Positions 1 to 9,381 of a stretch of 64,000 nt of DNA are shown piece after piece. The DNA lies in the NCBI RefSeq assembly GCF_900112985.1, contig NZ_FONS01000001.1, positions 369,730 to 433,729 on the forward strand. Direction: 5' to 3'. The position numbers were made by a program, and so were the translations under genes. The stretch comes from Pedobacter antarcticus. Its GTDB lineage: Bacteria > Bacteroidota > Bacteroidia > Sphingobacteriales > Sphingobacteriaceae. Position 1 is the first letter of the stretch, and each line of letters opens with the position of its first letter. The notes under the pieces were generated by a model. That model had not been told where the DNA came from and ran no database searches. It was given only the letters and a program-made list of their open reading frames with translations.

Positions 1-942
1 AGCATCTTTTAATACAGATACGCTTTCAATATCATTTGGGTTGATCCGCTCCAAGCCACCCGCACGGTTAGGAACCCCGTCGATAACGATTAAAGCGTCA
101 TTATTACCGAGTGAATTTACACCACGTATCCGGATAGTAGAACCATCTTTTCCTGGCTCGCCACTTGCCTGTTGAGCTGTCACTCCGGGCAATCTTCCCG
201 CCAGCGAATTAGATAAATTGGCTGTAGGTGACTTCGCCAGTTCTGAACCTTTGACAGCTGTAACTGCTCCTGAAACAACTGCCTTTTTCTGCGTACCATA
301 ACCTACGACGATTACCTCAGACAACGCCTGTGTATTCTCGACTAATTTTACATTAATTGTCAGTGTGGATTTTACAGGAATTTCCTGGGTAAAGTAACCC
401 ATGTAAGAGAATACAAGTGTTCCGTTTTCAGGAACTTTCACACTATAGTTACCATTAGCGTCAGTCATTGACCCGGTGGAACCTTCTTTAAGTTTTACAC
501 TTACGCCAGGAATTCCCTGCCCCTGTACATCTGTCACTTTTCCTTTAACAGGAATGTCAGCCTTAGCTAGCCATTCGGGACGGATAATAATGAGGTTATC
601 TTCCATAGTCTGGAATTTCAACCCCGTATTTCTGAGCAGATGCGCCAGTGCTTCATCTGCCGGCATGTCCTTGCGGACCAGGGTTACCAGTTTACCGGAT
701 GGAAGATCTGCTTCACTGTAGAGCAAACGGAAACTCCCTTTACTTTCCAGAACAGCCAATGCTTCTTTCAGGTTTACTTGCTTCAGTTCCAGGTTAACTT
801 TCCTGAATTGGGAGTAACTGTTTGCCGACACCTGCATACAGAAAACCAGTGATAAAACAAAAGTCCAGTTTAACATTAATAAGAATTTGTTTTTGGGAAA
901 TGGGACGCATAGCACCTTATTGCACAGTCCTTTTTTTTTCAT
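1..942 (-). CDS. SusC/RagA-family TonB-dependent receptor with STN domain (partial, N-terminal part)
   Basis: Read by hand from an ATG at 942 to the window edge without a stop; the rest lies outside the window. The first ~45 residues hold a basic start and a hydrophobic signal segment. An STN (secretin/TonB short N-terminal) domain follows, then a carboxypeptidase-D-like regulatory domain (motif PVKGKVTDVQGQGIPGVSV), the linker SEVIVVGYGTQKK and the start of the plug domain. SusC-type proteins import oligosaccharides or other large nutrients across the outer membrane with a SusD partner. The STN domain is the family hallmark of receptors that signal to a FecR anti-sigma factor, and fecR and an ECF sigma gene lie directly upstream on the same strand. 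The substrate cannot be told from this fragment. Confidence 0.93.
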   Translation of the reverse strand, partial: MKKKGLCNKVLCVPFPKNKFLLMLNWTFVLSLVFCMQVSANSYSQFRKVNLELKQVNLKEALAVLESKGSFRLLYSEADLPSGKLVTLVRKDMPADEALAHLLRNTGLKFQTMEDNLIIIRPEWLAKADIPVKGKVTDVQGQGIPGVSVKLKEGSTGSMTDANGNYSVKVPENGTLVFSYMGYFTQEIPVKSTLTINVKLVENTQALSEVIVVGYGTQKKAVVSGAVTAVKGSELAKSPTANLSNSLAGRLPGVTAQQASGEPGKDGSTIRIRGVNSLGNNDALIVIDGVPNRAGGLERINPNDIESVSVLKDA

Positions 943-973
943 AGATTTGTGAGTTATCAATTAATAAATCTGA

Positions 974-997
974 AGCCGCTATCTTTTTATAGCGGCT
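974..997 (-). promoter_or_regulatory. Stem-loop in the fecR-susC intergenic leader
   Basis: A perfect 9-bp inverted repeat (AGCCGCTAT / ATAGCGGCT, 6-nt loop) lies about 30 bp before the susC-like ATG. On the minus strand it is not followed by a U-run, so it is not a classic terminator. It may set relative expression of fecR and susC through processing or attenuation. This role is inferred. Confidence 0.4.
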
Positions 998-1046
998 GGA
1001 ATGGTTAAAGGGGGAGGAATGTTGGCGCATTTGCTCCCTCTATTTT

Positions 1047-2111
1047 TTAGTAAATGATCAAGTCATGTTCTTTTAGTTTAAAGGTGAATGGTTTGATTAA
1101 TTGCAAGGCAGTCATCGCTTCTCTGATCTCCTCTTTTTTGAAAGCACCGGTAAAACGATAGCTCCCTGCCTGACTGGATTCGATATGAATTTTAACATTG
1201 AACCAACGTTCCAGGCGTGGCTTAAGCTCTTCTAGTGTTTCATTTTTAAAAACCAGTGTGTTGTCTTTCCAGGAAGTTTCTTCTATATACTGTTCATCCC
1301 CGATGGTAATAGGCAAGACGTGTGCAATGGTCATTGTCATATCTGCAGAACGAGGTGCCTTTCCATTCTTTTTACTGCGTCCTTCTACAAGCGCAAATTT
1401 CTCTGATGGGTTAAGCAATATTTTTTGTTGGGCACGTTCATTGACAGAAAGCTCTATAGATCCTCTAAGTAATGTTGCCTCCGAGCTACTTTCCAAGGCA
1501 TAGTCTTTTACATTAAAAGCAGTTCCGAGTACTTTTACACACATACGGTCAGTTTTAACAATAAAAGGTTGATGATCTCGATGTGCAACGTCGAAAAAAG
1601 CTTCTCCCTGGAGGTGGACTATTCTTTTTTTCTGCTGGGAAATCTTGTTGGAATAAGACAATTTGCTATCTGAATTAAGCCAGACCATTGTCCCATCTGG
1701 AAGCTTTACATTTTTTCTCACTCCCTTTCCGGCAACGATTTGGGTGTCTGTTTTTGCAACTGTTCTCTTGGTCAGGTAAAGCAAACTACTTAATGCAACC
1801 AGACAAATTGCGATCGTTGCAAATGCATTATAAGATTTCTTAGTGGAAGGTTCTTCATCCGGATATGTTCCAGGGAGTAAAAGATCAGCGTCGAAATCTG
1901 CTGCATACTTTCGAAGATGCTTTTGGTATATGGTATCCATATCAAGGTCGTTTTCTGCAGGAGATTCTTCCCAGAGCTGACCTAATAATTCCTCGTAATA
2001 TACTGAATCAGGGTATCGCGAAATTAACGATGCAAGCTCTTCCAATTCAGAGGAATTTGCTTCACCAGCCAATTTACGGGCAAGTAATTCTATAATTCTG
2101 CTTCTATCCAT
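1047..2111 (-). CDS. FecR-family anti-sigma factor
   Basis: 354 residues. A cytoplasmic N-terminal region (about 1-90) would bind the sigma factor. One membrane segment follows at about 95-114, then a periplasmic FecR domain (about 125-225, with LPDGTMVWLNSDSKLSY and GEAFFDVAHRDHQPFIV) and a C-terminal DUF4974/STN-like region (about 280-354). It would hold the upstream ECF sigma factor inactive until the STN domain of the loaded receptor signals. The gene sits between its sigma factor (92 bp upstream) and the susC-like gene (104 bp downstream), the usual order sigma-fecR-susC. Length and domain order are normal for Bacteroidota FecR proteins. Confidence 0.93.
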   Translation of the reverse strand: MDRSRIIELLARKLAGEANSSELEELASLISRYPDSVYYEELLGQLWEESPAENDLDMDTIYQKHLRKYAADFDADLLLPGTYPDEEPSTKKSYNAFATIAICLVALSSLLYLTKRTVAKTDTQIVAGKGVRKNVKLPDGTMVWLNSDSKLSYSNKISQQKKRIVHLQGEAFFDVAHRDHQPFIVKTDRMCVKVLGTAFNVKDYALESSSEATLLRGSIELSVNERAQQKILLNPSEKFALVEGRSKKNGKAPRSADMTMTIAHVLPITIGDEQYIEETSWKDNTLVFKNETLEELKPRLERWFNVKIHIESSQAGSYRFTGAFKKEEIREAMTALQLIKPFTFKLKEHDLIIY

Positions 2112-2203
2112 CAGAGGCCCGTAAATATTAGTTTATATTGGTTTCAAGGTATAAGACAATATTTTCGGAAAAACTCCCTAGTCAAGAATAAAAAAAAAAT
2201 AAA

Positions 2204-2773
2204 TTAATCAATCAGATTGAATTCCAGCTGCAGAATAGTAGTCAGTTTTTTAACAGCTGCTACCAGATGTGCATCCACAGTTTTAACGGATATATTTAAA
2301 ATAGCAGCTGCCTCCTTATAACTTAAACCATCTTCTTTGATCAGCTTGAAAACGAGTTTACACCGTGTAGGAAGTGCACTGGTAGCTTGATCTAGTTTAA
2401 GTTTAAGCTCTTCATTAATTAGTAGTTCTTCAGGATTTTTCGTTTTAAGCGCGATATCTACATTAATATCATCAAGTGATACAAAAACCTGCTTCCCTGA
2501 TTTGTTTAACAAGTTAAGACAAAGGTTCCTCGCCATTACAAATGCATATACACGAATATTATTGATAGCTGTTAACTTTTCCCGGTTTCTCCAAATACCA
2601 ATCAGTACGTCATTGGCGGCTTCTTCAGCTGATTCCTTCGATTTAAGCAGACAGAAACAGAATCTATGCAACCCGGGATAAAGAAATTTGTAGAGTTTCT
2701 CATACGCATGTTCACTATTATATAATGCGATACGACTGGTCAACTCAGTTAGCTCCGGTGAAGTTTCAGGCAT
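2204..2773 (-). CDS. ECF-type RNA polymerase sigma-70 factor
   Basis: 189 residues. Sigma region 2 spans about 22-95 (core motif SAEEAANDVLIGIWRNREKL) and region 4 about 130-185 (helix-turn-helix GLSYKEAAAILNISVKTVDA). No region 1.1 or 3 is present, as expected for the extracytoplasmic-function class. It should direct transcription of the susC-like gene and any partner genes left of the window, under control of the FecR protein encoded just downstream. The likely start gives MPETSPELTELTSR. There is no sign of disruption. Confidence 0.93.
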   Translation of the reverse strand: MPETSPELTELTSRIALYNSEHAYEKLYKFLYPGLHRFCFCLLKSKESAEEAANDVLIGIWRNREKLTAINNIRVYAFVMARNLCLNLLNKSGKQVFVSLDDINVDIALKTKNPEELLINEELKLKLDQATSALPTRCKLVFKLIKEDGLSYKEAAAILNISVKTVDAHLVAAVKKLTTILQLEFNLID

Positions 2774-2949
2774 CAGATTTAATATTTGGTTATCTCAAAT
2801 TTAACAATTAAACAATACCAACCAAATCAATTTAGCTGAGTCCGGTGTAATGGTCGTACTGGTAAAACTGTTTTATAGAAAAAGCGGGGATAAAACTTCT
2901 GATCTGTGCATGACAACAATCAGGAAAATTTTCCGTTATTTGAGACAAT

Positions 2950-3651
2950 ATGAAAGCTACAAAATTTCTGAGTTTACTATCTTTTTTTTCTATCCTTTCG
3001 CTAAGCACATTTGCCCAGGATGCGATTATTATTAGTCCCGGTAATTTTATCCGCGGAACTATCCAGGGTACAGATTATAAAACTGTCGGAATGAAGAACG
3101 ACGAAGGTACACTCAACCAATATCAGGCTAAAGATATTCAGGAATTCCAGTGGAATGGGGAAACGTATGTTAGTAAGGCATTTGTAAGTAATAGTAAAAC
3201 AGATTACCGTTTTTTTAAACTTATAGAGCACGGAAACATAAACCTCTACACGATGGGTGGGAAAACAAGTGCAAAAACAAAACCTAAAAAGAAAATTCAG
3301 TTCAGCCCTTCTATCGGACTTGGAATAGGAAGTGGAGGTTATCGCGGATTCGGAATGGGTGGCGGAATCAGTTTTGGCGGTGGACGAAGAGATGATGATG
3401 CTCAGGCAAGACCAGATCGCAGAGCGCTAATCTATATTGCTTCAGCTAAAACCCCCGATACCATACTTGAGATTACACCGGACGGAGATCAGAGTGAACA
3501 GAATTCTAATTATATCAGAACTACATTAAGCGAATATATGTCTGATGACCAGGATTTGGTAAACCGTTTGAAAGACACCAAAAAATTTGATGCTAAAACA
3601 ATTATTTCATTTGTAAAAGCCTATAACTCCGTGCACAGTACGCAGGAATAG
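2950..3651 (+). CDS. Exported protein of unknown function, Gly-rich middle
   Basis: 233 residues with a clear Sec signal peptide (about 1-22, ending STFAQDA). The next ~85 residues look like a small beta-rich domain found in secreted Bacteroidota proteins (FIRGTIQGTDYKTVGMKNDE). A low-complexity stretch at about 117-150 is rich in glycine and ends in charged residues (GGGRRDDDAQARPDRR). The C-terminal ~75 residues are hydrophilic and probably helical. I do not recognise a family. The gene stands alone between the divergent sigma gene and the convergent gluconokinase gene. The start was chosen because it yields the signal peptide. Confidence 0.7.
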   Translation: MKATKFLSLLSFFSILSLSTFAQDAIIISPGNFIRGTIQGTDYKTVGMKNDEGTLNQYQAKDIQEFQWNGETYVSKAFVSNSKTDYRFFKLIEHGNINLYTMGGKTSAKTKPKKKIQFSPSIGLGIGSGGYRGFGMGGGISFGGGRRDDDAQARPDRRALIYIASAKTPDTILEITPDGDQSEQNSNYIRTTLSEYMSDDQDLVNRLKDTKKFDAKTIISFVKAYNSVHSTQE

Positions 3652-3673
3652 ATTAGAACCGTCATCAGCCGTA

Positions 3674-5188
3674 TCAAAGCAGACCGGCTGATGATGGATT
3701 ATTGGATAGTTTATGTAAACGGTGCATCTGTTCTTTAAGAGCAGGGTAAAGTGCCACGTAAATTTCAAATATCTCCATATATTTCTTGTGAGTCTGCTTA
3801 TCAGGATAAATCCTGGTTGCTTCCTTGATATTAGGCATGGGATAATCTGACTCCAAACCGATCGCTTTCGCTGCGAGAATGGTTGCTCCGATAGCAGAAG
3901 CATCATCTACAGAGATCAGAACCAATTCTTTTCCGGTAATATCTGCCAAGATCTGTAACCATACCGCAGATGCGACAAAACCTCCGCTCACATGGATCCT
4001 GTCAACCTGCTGCCCCGATCTCTCCAACGCATTCAGCACATCTTCCAGTGCAAAACAGATTCCTTCAATTACTGCACGTGTCATATGGTCTGAAGTATGA
4101 GATAAGTTTAAACCGAAGAAAACGCCGCAGCTCCTGGCATCCCATACCGGGGCACGCTCCCCCTGCAGATACGGTAAAAACAACAAACCATCTGCACCAG
4201 GGCCTAAATTAGAAACACTGCGAAAAGCAGTTTCATAATCTTCCTCCCTTAATTGACTAGTGCCCAATATATTCTTCAACTGCCATTTCAAGGCTATACC
4301 ACCATTATTAACAGGGCCCCCGTTAATATAGATTTTTTCATCCAGCCGATAACTGAAAGTCATAGCCTCCTTGTTAAACCTGCTGCATTCTGCGGAAACC
4401 CGAAGTGCGCCGCTGGTACCAATAGTTAATGCTCCTATTCCTGGAGCAATTGCCCCTGTACCCAAATTAGCCAGGCAACCGTCCGTTGCACCGATGACCA
4501 CGGGTACACCAGCTGTAACAGCCTCCATACCAGGAATAGCTTCAGGGAAAGCTCTGTAAAAAGCTGTAGATACCAGTCTGGACAATTGTTCTTCTTGAAT
4601 TCCTGCAGCATTCAGTGCTGCAGTATACCAACATAGACTGTCCAGTTCCATAAGCCCCGTACAAGAAGCCACGCTATGATCAATTTCAAAAACACCGAAT
4701 AATTTAAACCAGATATATTCCTTTATAGATATAAACTTCTCCGTTCTGCTGAAAACCTCTGGAAGATGCGATCGGATCCAGCCGATCTTACATAAAGGAG
4801 ACATCGCATGAACAGGTGTTCCTGTTTTGAGATAAATTTCAATCCCGGAACCCTGCGATAATAATTGATCTGCAAAATTAGCAGCTCTGTTATCTGCCCA
4901 GGTCATCATTGGAATAATCGCTTCTCCCCCAGAATCTACTGCTATGAGACTATGCATAGCGCAGCTCAAACTTATTATTTTTGGTGACCGGCCACGCAGA
5001 TTAATTTGTTCAGTGATTACCTTACAGCATGCTTCCCAGATTAATAAGGGATTCTGTTCACTATAACCCGGTTCCGATGAGGTAGTAGGATAAAAAGACT
5101 GACTGCTGCCAATTGGTTTATATTGAAGATCAACAGCTACACCTTTAGTACTGCCAGTACCTATATCTATCCCAAGAATATATTCCAT
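3674..5188 (-). CDS. gntK: FGGY-family carbohydrate kinase, probable gluconokinase
   Basis: 504 residues, full length for the FGGY family. The N-terminal ATPase-fold signature GIDIGTGSTKG is at 6-16, the substrate-side segment MMTWADNRA at about 113-121, the catalytic region GATDGCLANLGTG at about 230-245, and the C-terminal FGGY signature near LPYLQGERAPVWDAR and HVSGGFVAS. The family phosphorylates sugars or sugar acids with ATP. The pattern resembles FGGY gluconokinases (gluconate to 6-phosphogluconate) more than glycerol or xylulose kinases, though xylulokinase cannot be excluded. The start lies 9 bp after an MFS transporter gene, so the two probably form an uptake-and-phosphorylation operon. 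A 10-bp inverted repeat (3662-3694) overlaps its stop codon. Confidence 0.85.
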   Translation of the reverse strand: MEYILGIDIGTGSTKGVAVDLQYKPIGSSQSFYPTTSSEPGYSEQNPLLIWEACCKVITEQINLRGRSPKIISLSCAMHSLIAVDSGGEAIIPMMTWADNRAANFADQLLSQGSGIEIYLKTGTPVHAMSPLCKIGWIRSHLPEVFSRTEKFISIKEYIWFKLFGVFEIDHSVASCTGLMELDSLCWYTAALNAAGIQEEQLSRLVSTAFYRAFPEAIPGMEAVTAGVPVVIGATDGCLANLGTGAIAPGIGALTIGTSGALRVSAECSRFNKEAMTFSYRLDEKIYINGGPVNNGGIALKWQLKNILGTSQLREEDYETAFRSVSNLGPGADGLLFLPYLQGERAPVWDARSCGVFFGLNLSHTSDHMTRAVIEGICFALEDVLNALERSGQQVDRIHVSGGFVASAVWLQILADITGKELVLISVDDASAIGATILAAKAIGLESDYPMPNIKEATRIYPDKQTHKKYMEIFEIYVALYPALKEQMHRLHKLSNNPSSAGLL

Positions 5189-5197
5189 ATTTTAAAA

Positions 5198-6430
5198 TTA
5201 AAGTTCTTCGAGGTAATTGAGGTCCTTGTGAAAAGTTTCTTTCATCCGACTCAATGCATAAAATGCTAAACCCAGACTAATCATAGCTACAATGATAGCA
5301 GAATAAATGATATTACCACTAGTATAATTCTTTAGCAACTGAAATAAAAGAGTAAGGGGGACAACTGCCCCGCGCACAAAATTTGGAACGGTTGTAGTCA
5401 CAGTCGCCCGTATATTTGTACCAAACTGTTCGGTAGCAATAGTCATAAAAATAACCCAATAACCTACAGTAAGGCCAAGGCAACCGCATAACCAATAGAA
5501 ATGATTCAGGCTAAGATCGTAGCTCATCAGATAGGTGGCAATACCAAGGGTAGATAAACCGAGGAATAAATAGACAACTTTGAGCCTGCTTTTTAGCCAT
5601 TGACTAAGTAAACCGCCCGCAATATCACCAATCACAATACCACCGTAACACCAGGCAACCGCCGCTCCTGCACTTACCTCACCTTTTACACGAAGTACTT
5701 TTCCAAATTCAGGCGACAACGTAATAAGTACGCCAACCACAAACCATAATGGAATACCTATCATTATACATTGCAGGTACTTAATAAATTGCGTTTTATT
5801 CCTAATCAGCGCTAGGAAGTTACCCCGGTTTTCTGCAGTTTTAGAAGAGTCAAACATACCTGACTCCGCCACCCCAATGCGAAGCAACAGTAAAGCGAGA
5901 CCAAGCCCTCCTCCGATAAAAAAAGAGGTCCGCCAGTCGAAAAGTTGCGCAACGAAATATGCAACTACTGCTCCGCTTACACCTACAGATGCAACAATTG
6001 TAGTTGCGTAACCGCGTTTCTCTTTAGGCATCAATTCCGCAACCAGCGTAATACCAGCGCCAAGTTCACCCGCAAGTCCCAATCCTGCTATAAAGCGCCA
6101 TATGGCGTATCCTTCGACAGAATGAACAAATCCATTCGCAATATTCGCGATGGAGTACAAAAAAATCGAACCAAAAAGCACAGATAGCCGCCCTTTCTTA
6201 TCACCAAGCATTCCCCAGAGGACACCACCGATAAGCATGCCGATCATTTGAATGTTAAGCAGCAAAATGCCAGTATCAGTTAATTGTGTCCCGGTTAGCC
6301 CCAACGACTTGAGACTGGGTATCCGGACAATGCTAAAAAGCAGCAGGTCATAAATATCAACGAAATAACCCAGAGAGGCTACCAGAATGGCAGCAGTTAA
6401 TTTAGAGTTTGAAGCATTGGTCAATTGCAT
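5198..6430 (-). CDS. MFS transporter, probable sugar-acid permease
   Basis: About 410 residues with 12 predicted membrane segments. The start at 6430 (MQLTNASNSKLTAAILVAS) is preferred over an upstream in-frame start at 6643. The upstream one would add ~70 residues unlike any MFS N-terminus and would overlap the divergent hydrolase gene. MFS signatures seen are GMLGDKKGR in loop 2-3 and PKEKRGYATTIV in loop 6-7. It lies just upstream of the gluconokinase-like gene and probably supplies its substrate, so gluconate or a related acid is inferred. Confidence 0.85.
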   Translation of the reverse strand: MQLTNASNSKLTAAILVASLGYFVDIYDLLLFSIVRIPSLKSLGLTGTQLTDTGILLLNIQMIGMLIGGVLWGMLGDKKGRLSVLFGSIFLYSIANIANGFVHSVEGYAIWRFIAGLGLAGELGAGITLVAELMPKEKRGYATTIVASVGVSGAVVAYFVAQLFDWRTSFFIGGGLGLALLLLRIGVAESGMFDSSKTAENRGNFLALIRNKTQFIKYLQCIMIGIPLWFVVGVLITLSPEFGKVLRVKGEVSAGAAVAWCYGGIVIGDIAGGLLSQWLKSRLKVVYLFLGLSTLGIATYLMSYDLSLNHFYWLCGCLGLTVGYWVIFMTIATEQFGTNIRATVTTTVPNFVRGAVVPLTLLFQLLKNYTSGNIIYSAIIVAMISLGLAFYALSRMKETFHKDLNYLEEL

Positions 6431-6573
6431 CGTTATGGTTTTTGAGATAACTAAGCTAATAATTTCCGCGATAAGCCAAATGAATTTTCTACAGGCAATA
6501 GAATTTTTAAAGATTAATCTTTTGGATACCAGACTTGCGGGCATCAAATCAGAAAATTGTTTATTTTGGCCAT

Positions 6574-8460
6574 ATGAAACAAACCTTCTTTCTCTCAGCG
6601 GCGCTCTCAGTAATGTCGTTTGGAGGCTTTGCACAAGGGCCATCTCAGGGAGTTTTAGACGCCCGGTATATACAGGAGAACTATACCAAAGTGGAAAAGC
6701 AAATCCCTATGCGTGACGGAATAAAATTACACACCGTTATTTATAGTCCTAAAGATCAGCAAAAAAAATATCCGATTATGTTCGACCGGACACCGTATAG
6801 TGCCGGTCCTTACGGACAGGAGAATTTTAAGAACAGCCTGGGTCCTTCTATGTTATTCGCAAAAGAAGGTTATATTTTTGTTTATCAGGACGTCAGGGGA
6901 CGTTATCTTTCTGAAGGAGATTTTGTAGCCAACAGACCTTATATTGCAAATAAAAAGAACAAAAAAGATATAGATGAAAGTTCCGACAGCTATGATACGA
7001 TAGATTGGCTGGTCAAAAATATACCTGGAAATAATGGTAAAGTGGGTACCTGGGGAATATCAGCACCTGGATTTTATACCACAATGACTGCAATTGATGC
7101 CCATCCTGCATTAAAGGCTGCCTCACCCCAGGCCCCTGTGACAGATTGGTTCATGGGAGATGACAGACACCATAACGGCGCATTCTTCTTAATGGGTACT
7201 TTCTCCTTTTTATCGTATTATGGCGCGTCGCGGCCAGAACCAACTCCCGATCATGCTGCGTCATTTAACGGTTACGGAACTCCCGATGCCTACAACTTCT
7301 ACAAAGAATTAGGCCCGCTAAAAAATGCAAATGATCGTTATTTTAAAGGTCAGAATAAGATCTGGAACCAAATGATGGATAATCCTGATTATTCTGAGTT
7401 CTGGCAAGTCAGAACGCCAGTTCCACACCTTAAAAAAATAAAACCGGCAATAATGACCGTTGGTGGATGGTTCGATCAGGAAGATTTATATGGCCCTTTA
7501 AAAACTTTTAGCGGCATTGAAAAAAATAAACCAAAATCACCAAATCATTTGGTTATGGGCCCATGGACGCATGGCAGCTGGACGCGTGGTGATAACTCCT
7601 TTCTTGGAAATGTCCGTTTTAATTCTACAACAGGACCTTATTACAGACAGGAAATAGAATTTGCATTCTTCAATCATTACCTTAAAGGAACTGCCAATCC
7701 TGAACTGGCTAAGGCGACTATCTTCGAAACAGGATCCAATATCTGGAAAAAATATAATTCCTGGCCGCCTGCAGACGCAAAAACAAAGAAGCTATATTTT
7801 CATCCGGGTGGAAAGCTATCATTTGATGAGCCGTCTGAGAAAACTGATACATATGATGAATACATTAGTGACCCCGAGAATCCAGTACCCTATACCAACC
7901 AGATCAGGATTGACAGGGGAACTGATTATATGTATGAAGATCAGCGTTTCGCTTCAAGAAGACCTGACGTATTAGTTTACCGTTCTGAAATCTTAACAGA
8001 AGACGTAACGATTTCGGGGGAGTTATTTGCCGACCTCTATATATCTGCAACTGGCACGGATGCAGATTTTATCGTTAAGCTAGTAGATGTATATCCCAGC
8101 AACGCACCTGATGACAGTCCTATTACAGGAACAAAAATGGGGGGCTTCGAGCAGTTGGTACGTGGAGAAGTAATGCGCGCAAAATATAGAAACAGTTTCT
8201 CTTTGCCCGAGGCAATTGAACCTGGAAAAACTACGGCAGTCAAATTTGATATGCAAGACGCAGCACACTGCTTTAAAAAAGGACACCGTATTATGGTTCA
8301 GGTACAGAGCTCGTGGTTTCCATTAGTAGACCGTAATCCTCAAAAATTCGTGAATATTTACAAAGCAGATGAAAGAGATTTCCAAAAAGCCACGATACGT
8401 ATTCATTCAGGATCAGGACAGCATTCCGGTATACTAATGGATATAATCAGCCCCTTATAA
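6574..8460 (+). CDS. Secreted CocE/NonD-family alpha/beta hydrolase (S15-like acyl or peptidyl hydrolase)
   Basis: 628 residues from the ATG at 6574, which gives a proper signal peptide (MKQTFFLSAALSVMSFGGFA). The S15 alpha/beta-hydrolase fold spans about 35-360, with the nucleophile in GISAPG (Ser163). The acid is probably in GGWFDQEDLYGP and the catalytic His in GPWTHGSW. A C-terminal jelly-roll X-Pro dipeptidyl-peptidase domain (about 400-628) contains VTISGELFADLYISATGTDADF. Relatives include cocaine esterase, glutaryl-7-ACA acylases and alpha-amino-acid ester hydrolases. The natural substrate is unknown and a periplasmic location is likely. The gene is divergent from the MFS gene across ~143 bp. 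Confidence 0.9.
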   Translation: MKQTFFLSAALSVMSFGGFAQGPSQGVLDARYIQENYTKVEKQIPMRDGIKLHTVIYSPKDQQKKYPIMFDRTPYSAGPYGQENFKNSLGPSMLFAKEGYIFVYQDVRGRYLSEGDFVANRPYIANKKNKKDIDESSDSYDTIDWLVKNIPGNNGKVGTWGISAPGFYTTMTAIDAHPALKAASPQAPVTDWFMGDDRHHNGAFFLMGTFSFLSYYGASRPEPTPDHAASFNGYGTPDAYNFYKELGPLKNANDRYFKGQNKIWNQMMDNPDYSEFWQVRTPVPHLKKIKPAIMTVGGWFDQEDLYGPLKTFSGIEKNKPKSPNHLVMGPWTHGSWTRGDNSFLGNVRFNSTTGPYYRQEIEFAFFNHYLKGTANPELAKATIFETGSNIWKKYNSWPPADAKTKKLYFHPGGKLSFDEPSEKTDTYDEYISDPENPVPYTNQIRIDRGTDYMYEDQRFASRRPDVLVYRSEILTEDVTISGELFADLYISATGTDADFIVKLVDVYPSNAPDDSPITGTKMGGFEQLVRGEVMRAKYRNSFSLPEAIEPGKTTAVKFDMQDAAHCFKKGHRIMVQVQSSWFPLVDRNPQKFVNIYKADERDFQKATIRIHSGSGQHSGILMDIISPL

Positions 8461-8486
8461 GAAGGAACTGGTAATCCTGAACAAGA

Positions 8487-8530
8487 GAAGCTGGTATGCG
8501 ATCACTAAAATAGTGATACATGCCAGCTTC
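8487..8530. terminator. Bidirectional hairpin terminator between convergent genes
   Basis: Arms GAAGCTGG-ATG-ATCACTA and their complement differ at only a few positions and enclose a short A-rich loop. The hairpin lies between the convergent hydrolase and epimerase-like genes and contains the last codons and stop (8505) of the latter. Confidence 0.65.
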
Positions 8531-9371
8531 TTTCCCACTTAACGCCTGGTGATAAGGTTTGAATCCCCTCCTTATCTCTGAGTTGCTGATTATGGTGAAT
8601 ACCATCTGCTACTCCGCACCAGGGCTCCAGACACACAAAATCAGCACCGGGTGTAGCCCAGATACCAAAAAACGGAAATTGGGAGAATCGAAACTCAAGA
8701 CCGTGGATATTCTTATTATTCGCAAGCCTAATTTTCTCACTTTTCAGAGATTTGAAAACCAACGCATCATCTTTGAATAACTCGTGATTTAAAGGCAACT
8801 TACTACCTTTTAAAGTCAGCACACCTTGCTCATCACTAATTAAGTTGTGTTCAATTTTATTAAAGAACAAATCCTCATCCCGGTCAAAAAGGAGATAATG
8901 ATCTTCATAGCAAGTATCAGGTGTAAATGGAACTGCAAATGCAGGATGGCCACCAAGTGAAAACAGCAGCTCTTTTTCTCCGGGGTTATTTACCTTATAG
9001 GTACAGGTAAGTCCAGAATCTTCTAATTTATAATGTAGTGCAAGTTCAAACGTAAAAGGATAAACAACAAGTGTTTCGGCTGAATTTCTTAATGTAAAAA
9101 TTATTTCATTATCAGCAGGACGGGACACCTCAAATTCTTTATCCCTGGCAAAACCATGGCGCGAAAGCGAATAAGTTTTATTTTCAAAAATATAACTATC
9201 ATTTTTTAACGCCCCGACTATAGGGAATAATACCGGACTGAATTTACCCCAATAAGCCGGATCACCTTTCCAAAGGTAATCCAGCCCTGTAGACTTGAGT
9301 TCTAATTTTTGTAATTCAGCTCCTTTTGTATTAAATCCAGCTATCAGATGCTCATTTTCCAGAAATATCAT
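8505..9371 (-). CDS. Aldose 1-epimerase family protein (LacX-like)
   Basis: 288 residues. The beta-sandwich aldose-epimerase fold is recognisable from GAELQKLELKSTGLDYLWKG near the start, FPIVGALKNDSY, the conserved His-containing SRHGFARDKEF (about 69-79), GGHPAFAVPF (about 141-150) and the late ECLEP-like stretch FVCLEPWCGVADG. The family interconverts alpha and beta anomers of sugars; LacX-like members are less well characterised than GalM. It lies 10 bp downstream of a response regulator gene, so the two may be co-transcribed, although no functional link is evident. Confidence 0.88.
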   Translation of the reverse strand: MIFLENEHLIAGFNTKGAELQKLELKSTGLDYLWKGDPAYWGKFSPVLFPIVGALKNDSYIFENKTYSLSRHGFARDKEFEVSRPADNEIIFTLRNSAETLVVYPFTFELALHYKLEDSGLTCTYKVNNPGEKELLFSLGGHPAFAVPFTPDTCYEDHYLLFDRDEDLFFNKIEHNLISDEQGVLTLKGSKLPLNHELFKDDALVFKSLKSEKIRLANNKNIHGLEFRFSQFPFFGIWATPGADFVCLEPWCGVADGIHHNQQLRDKEGIQTLSPGVKWERSWHVSLF

Positions 9372-9381
9372 AGGAATTATT

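Noticed and set aside
3662..3694. 10-bp inverted repeat at the end of the gluconokinase gene as a terminator
   Set aside because: No T-run follows on either strand, and the repeat overlaps the stop codon. It is mentioned with the gene only.
6431..6643. N-terminal extension of the MFS transporter to 6643
   Set aside because: The extra ~70 residues match no MFS N-terminus and would overlap the divergent hydrolase gene. The start at 6430 gives a normal transporter.
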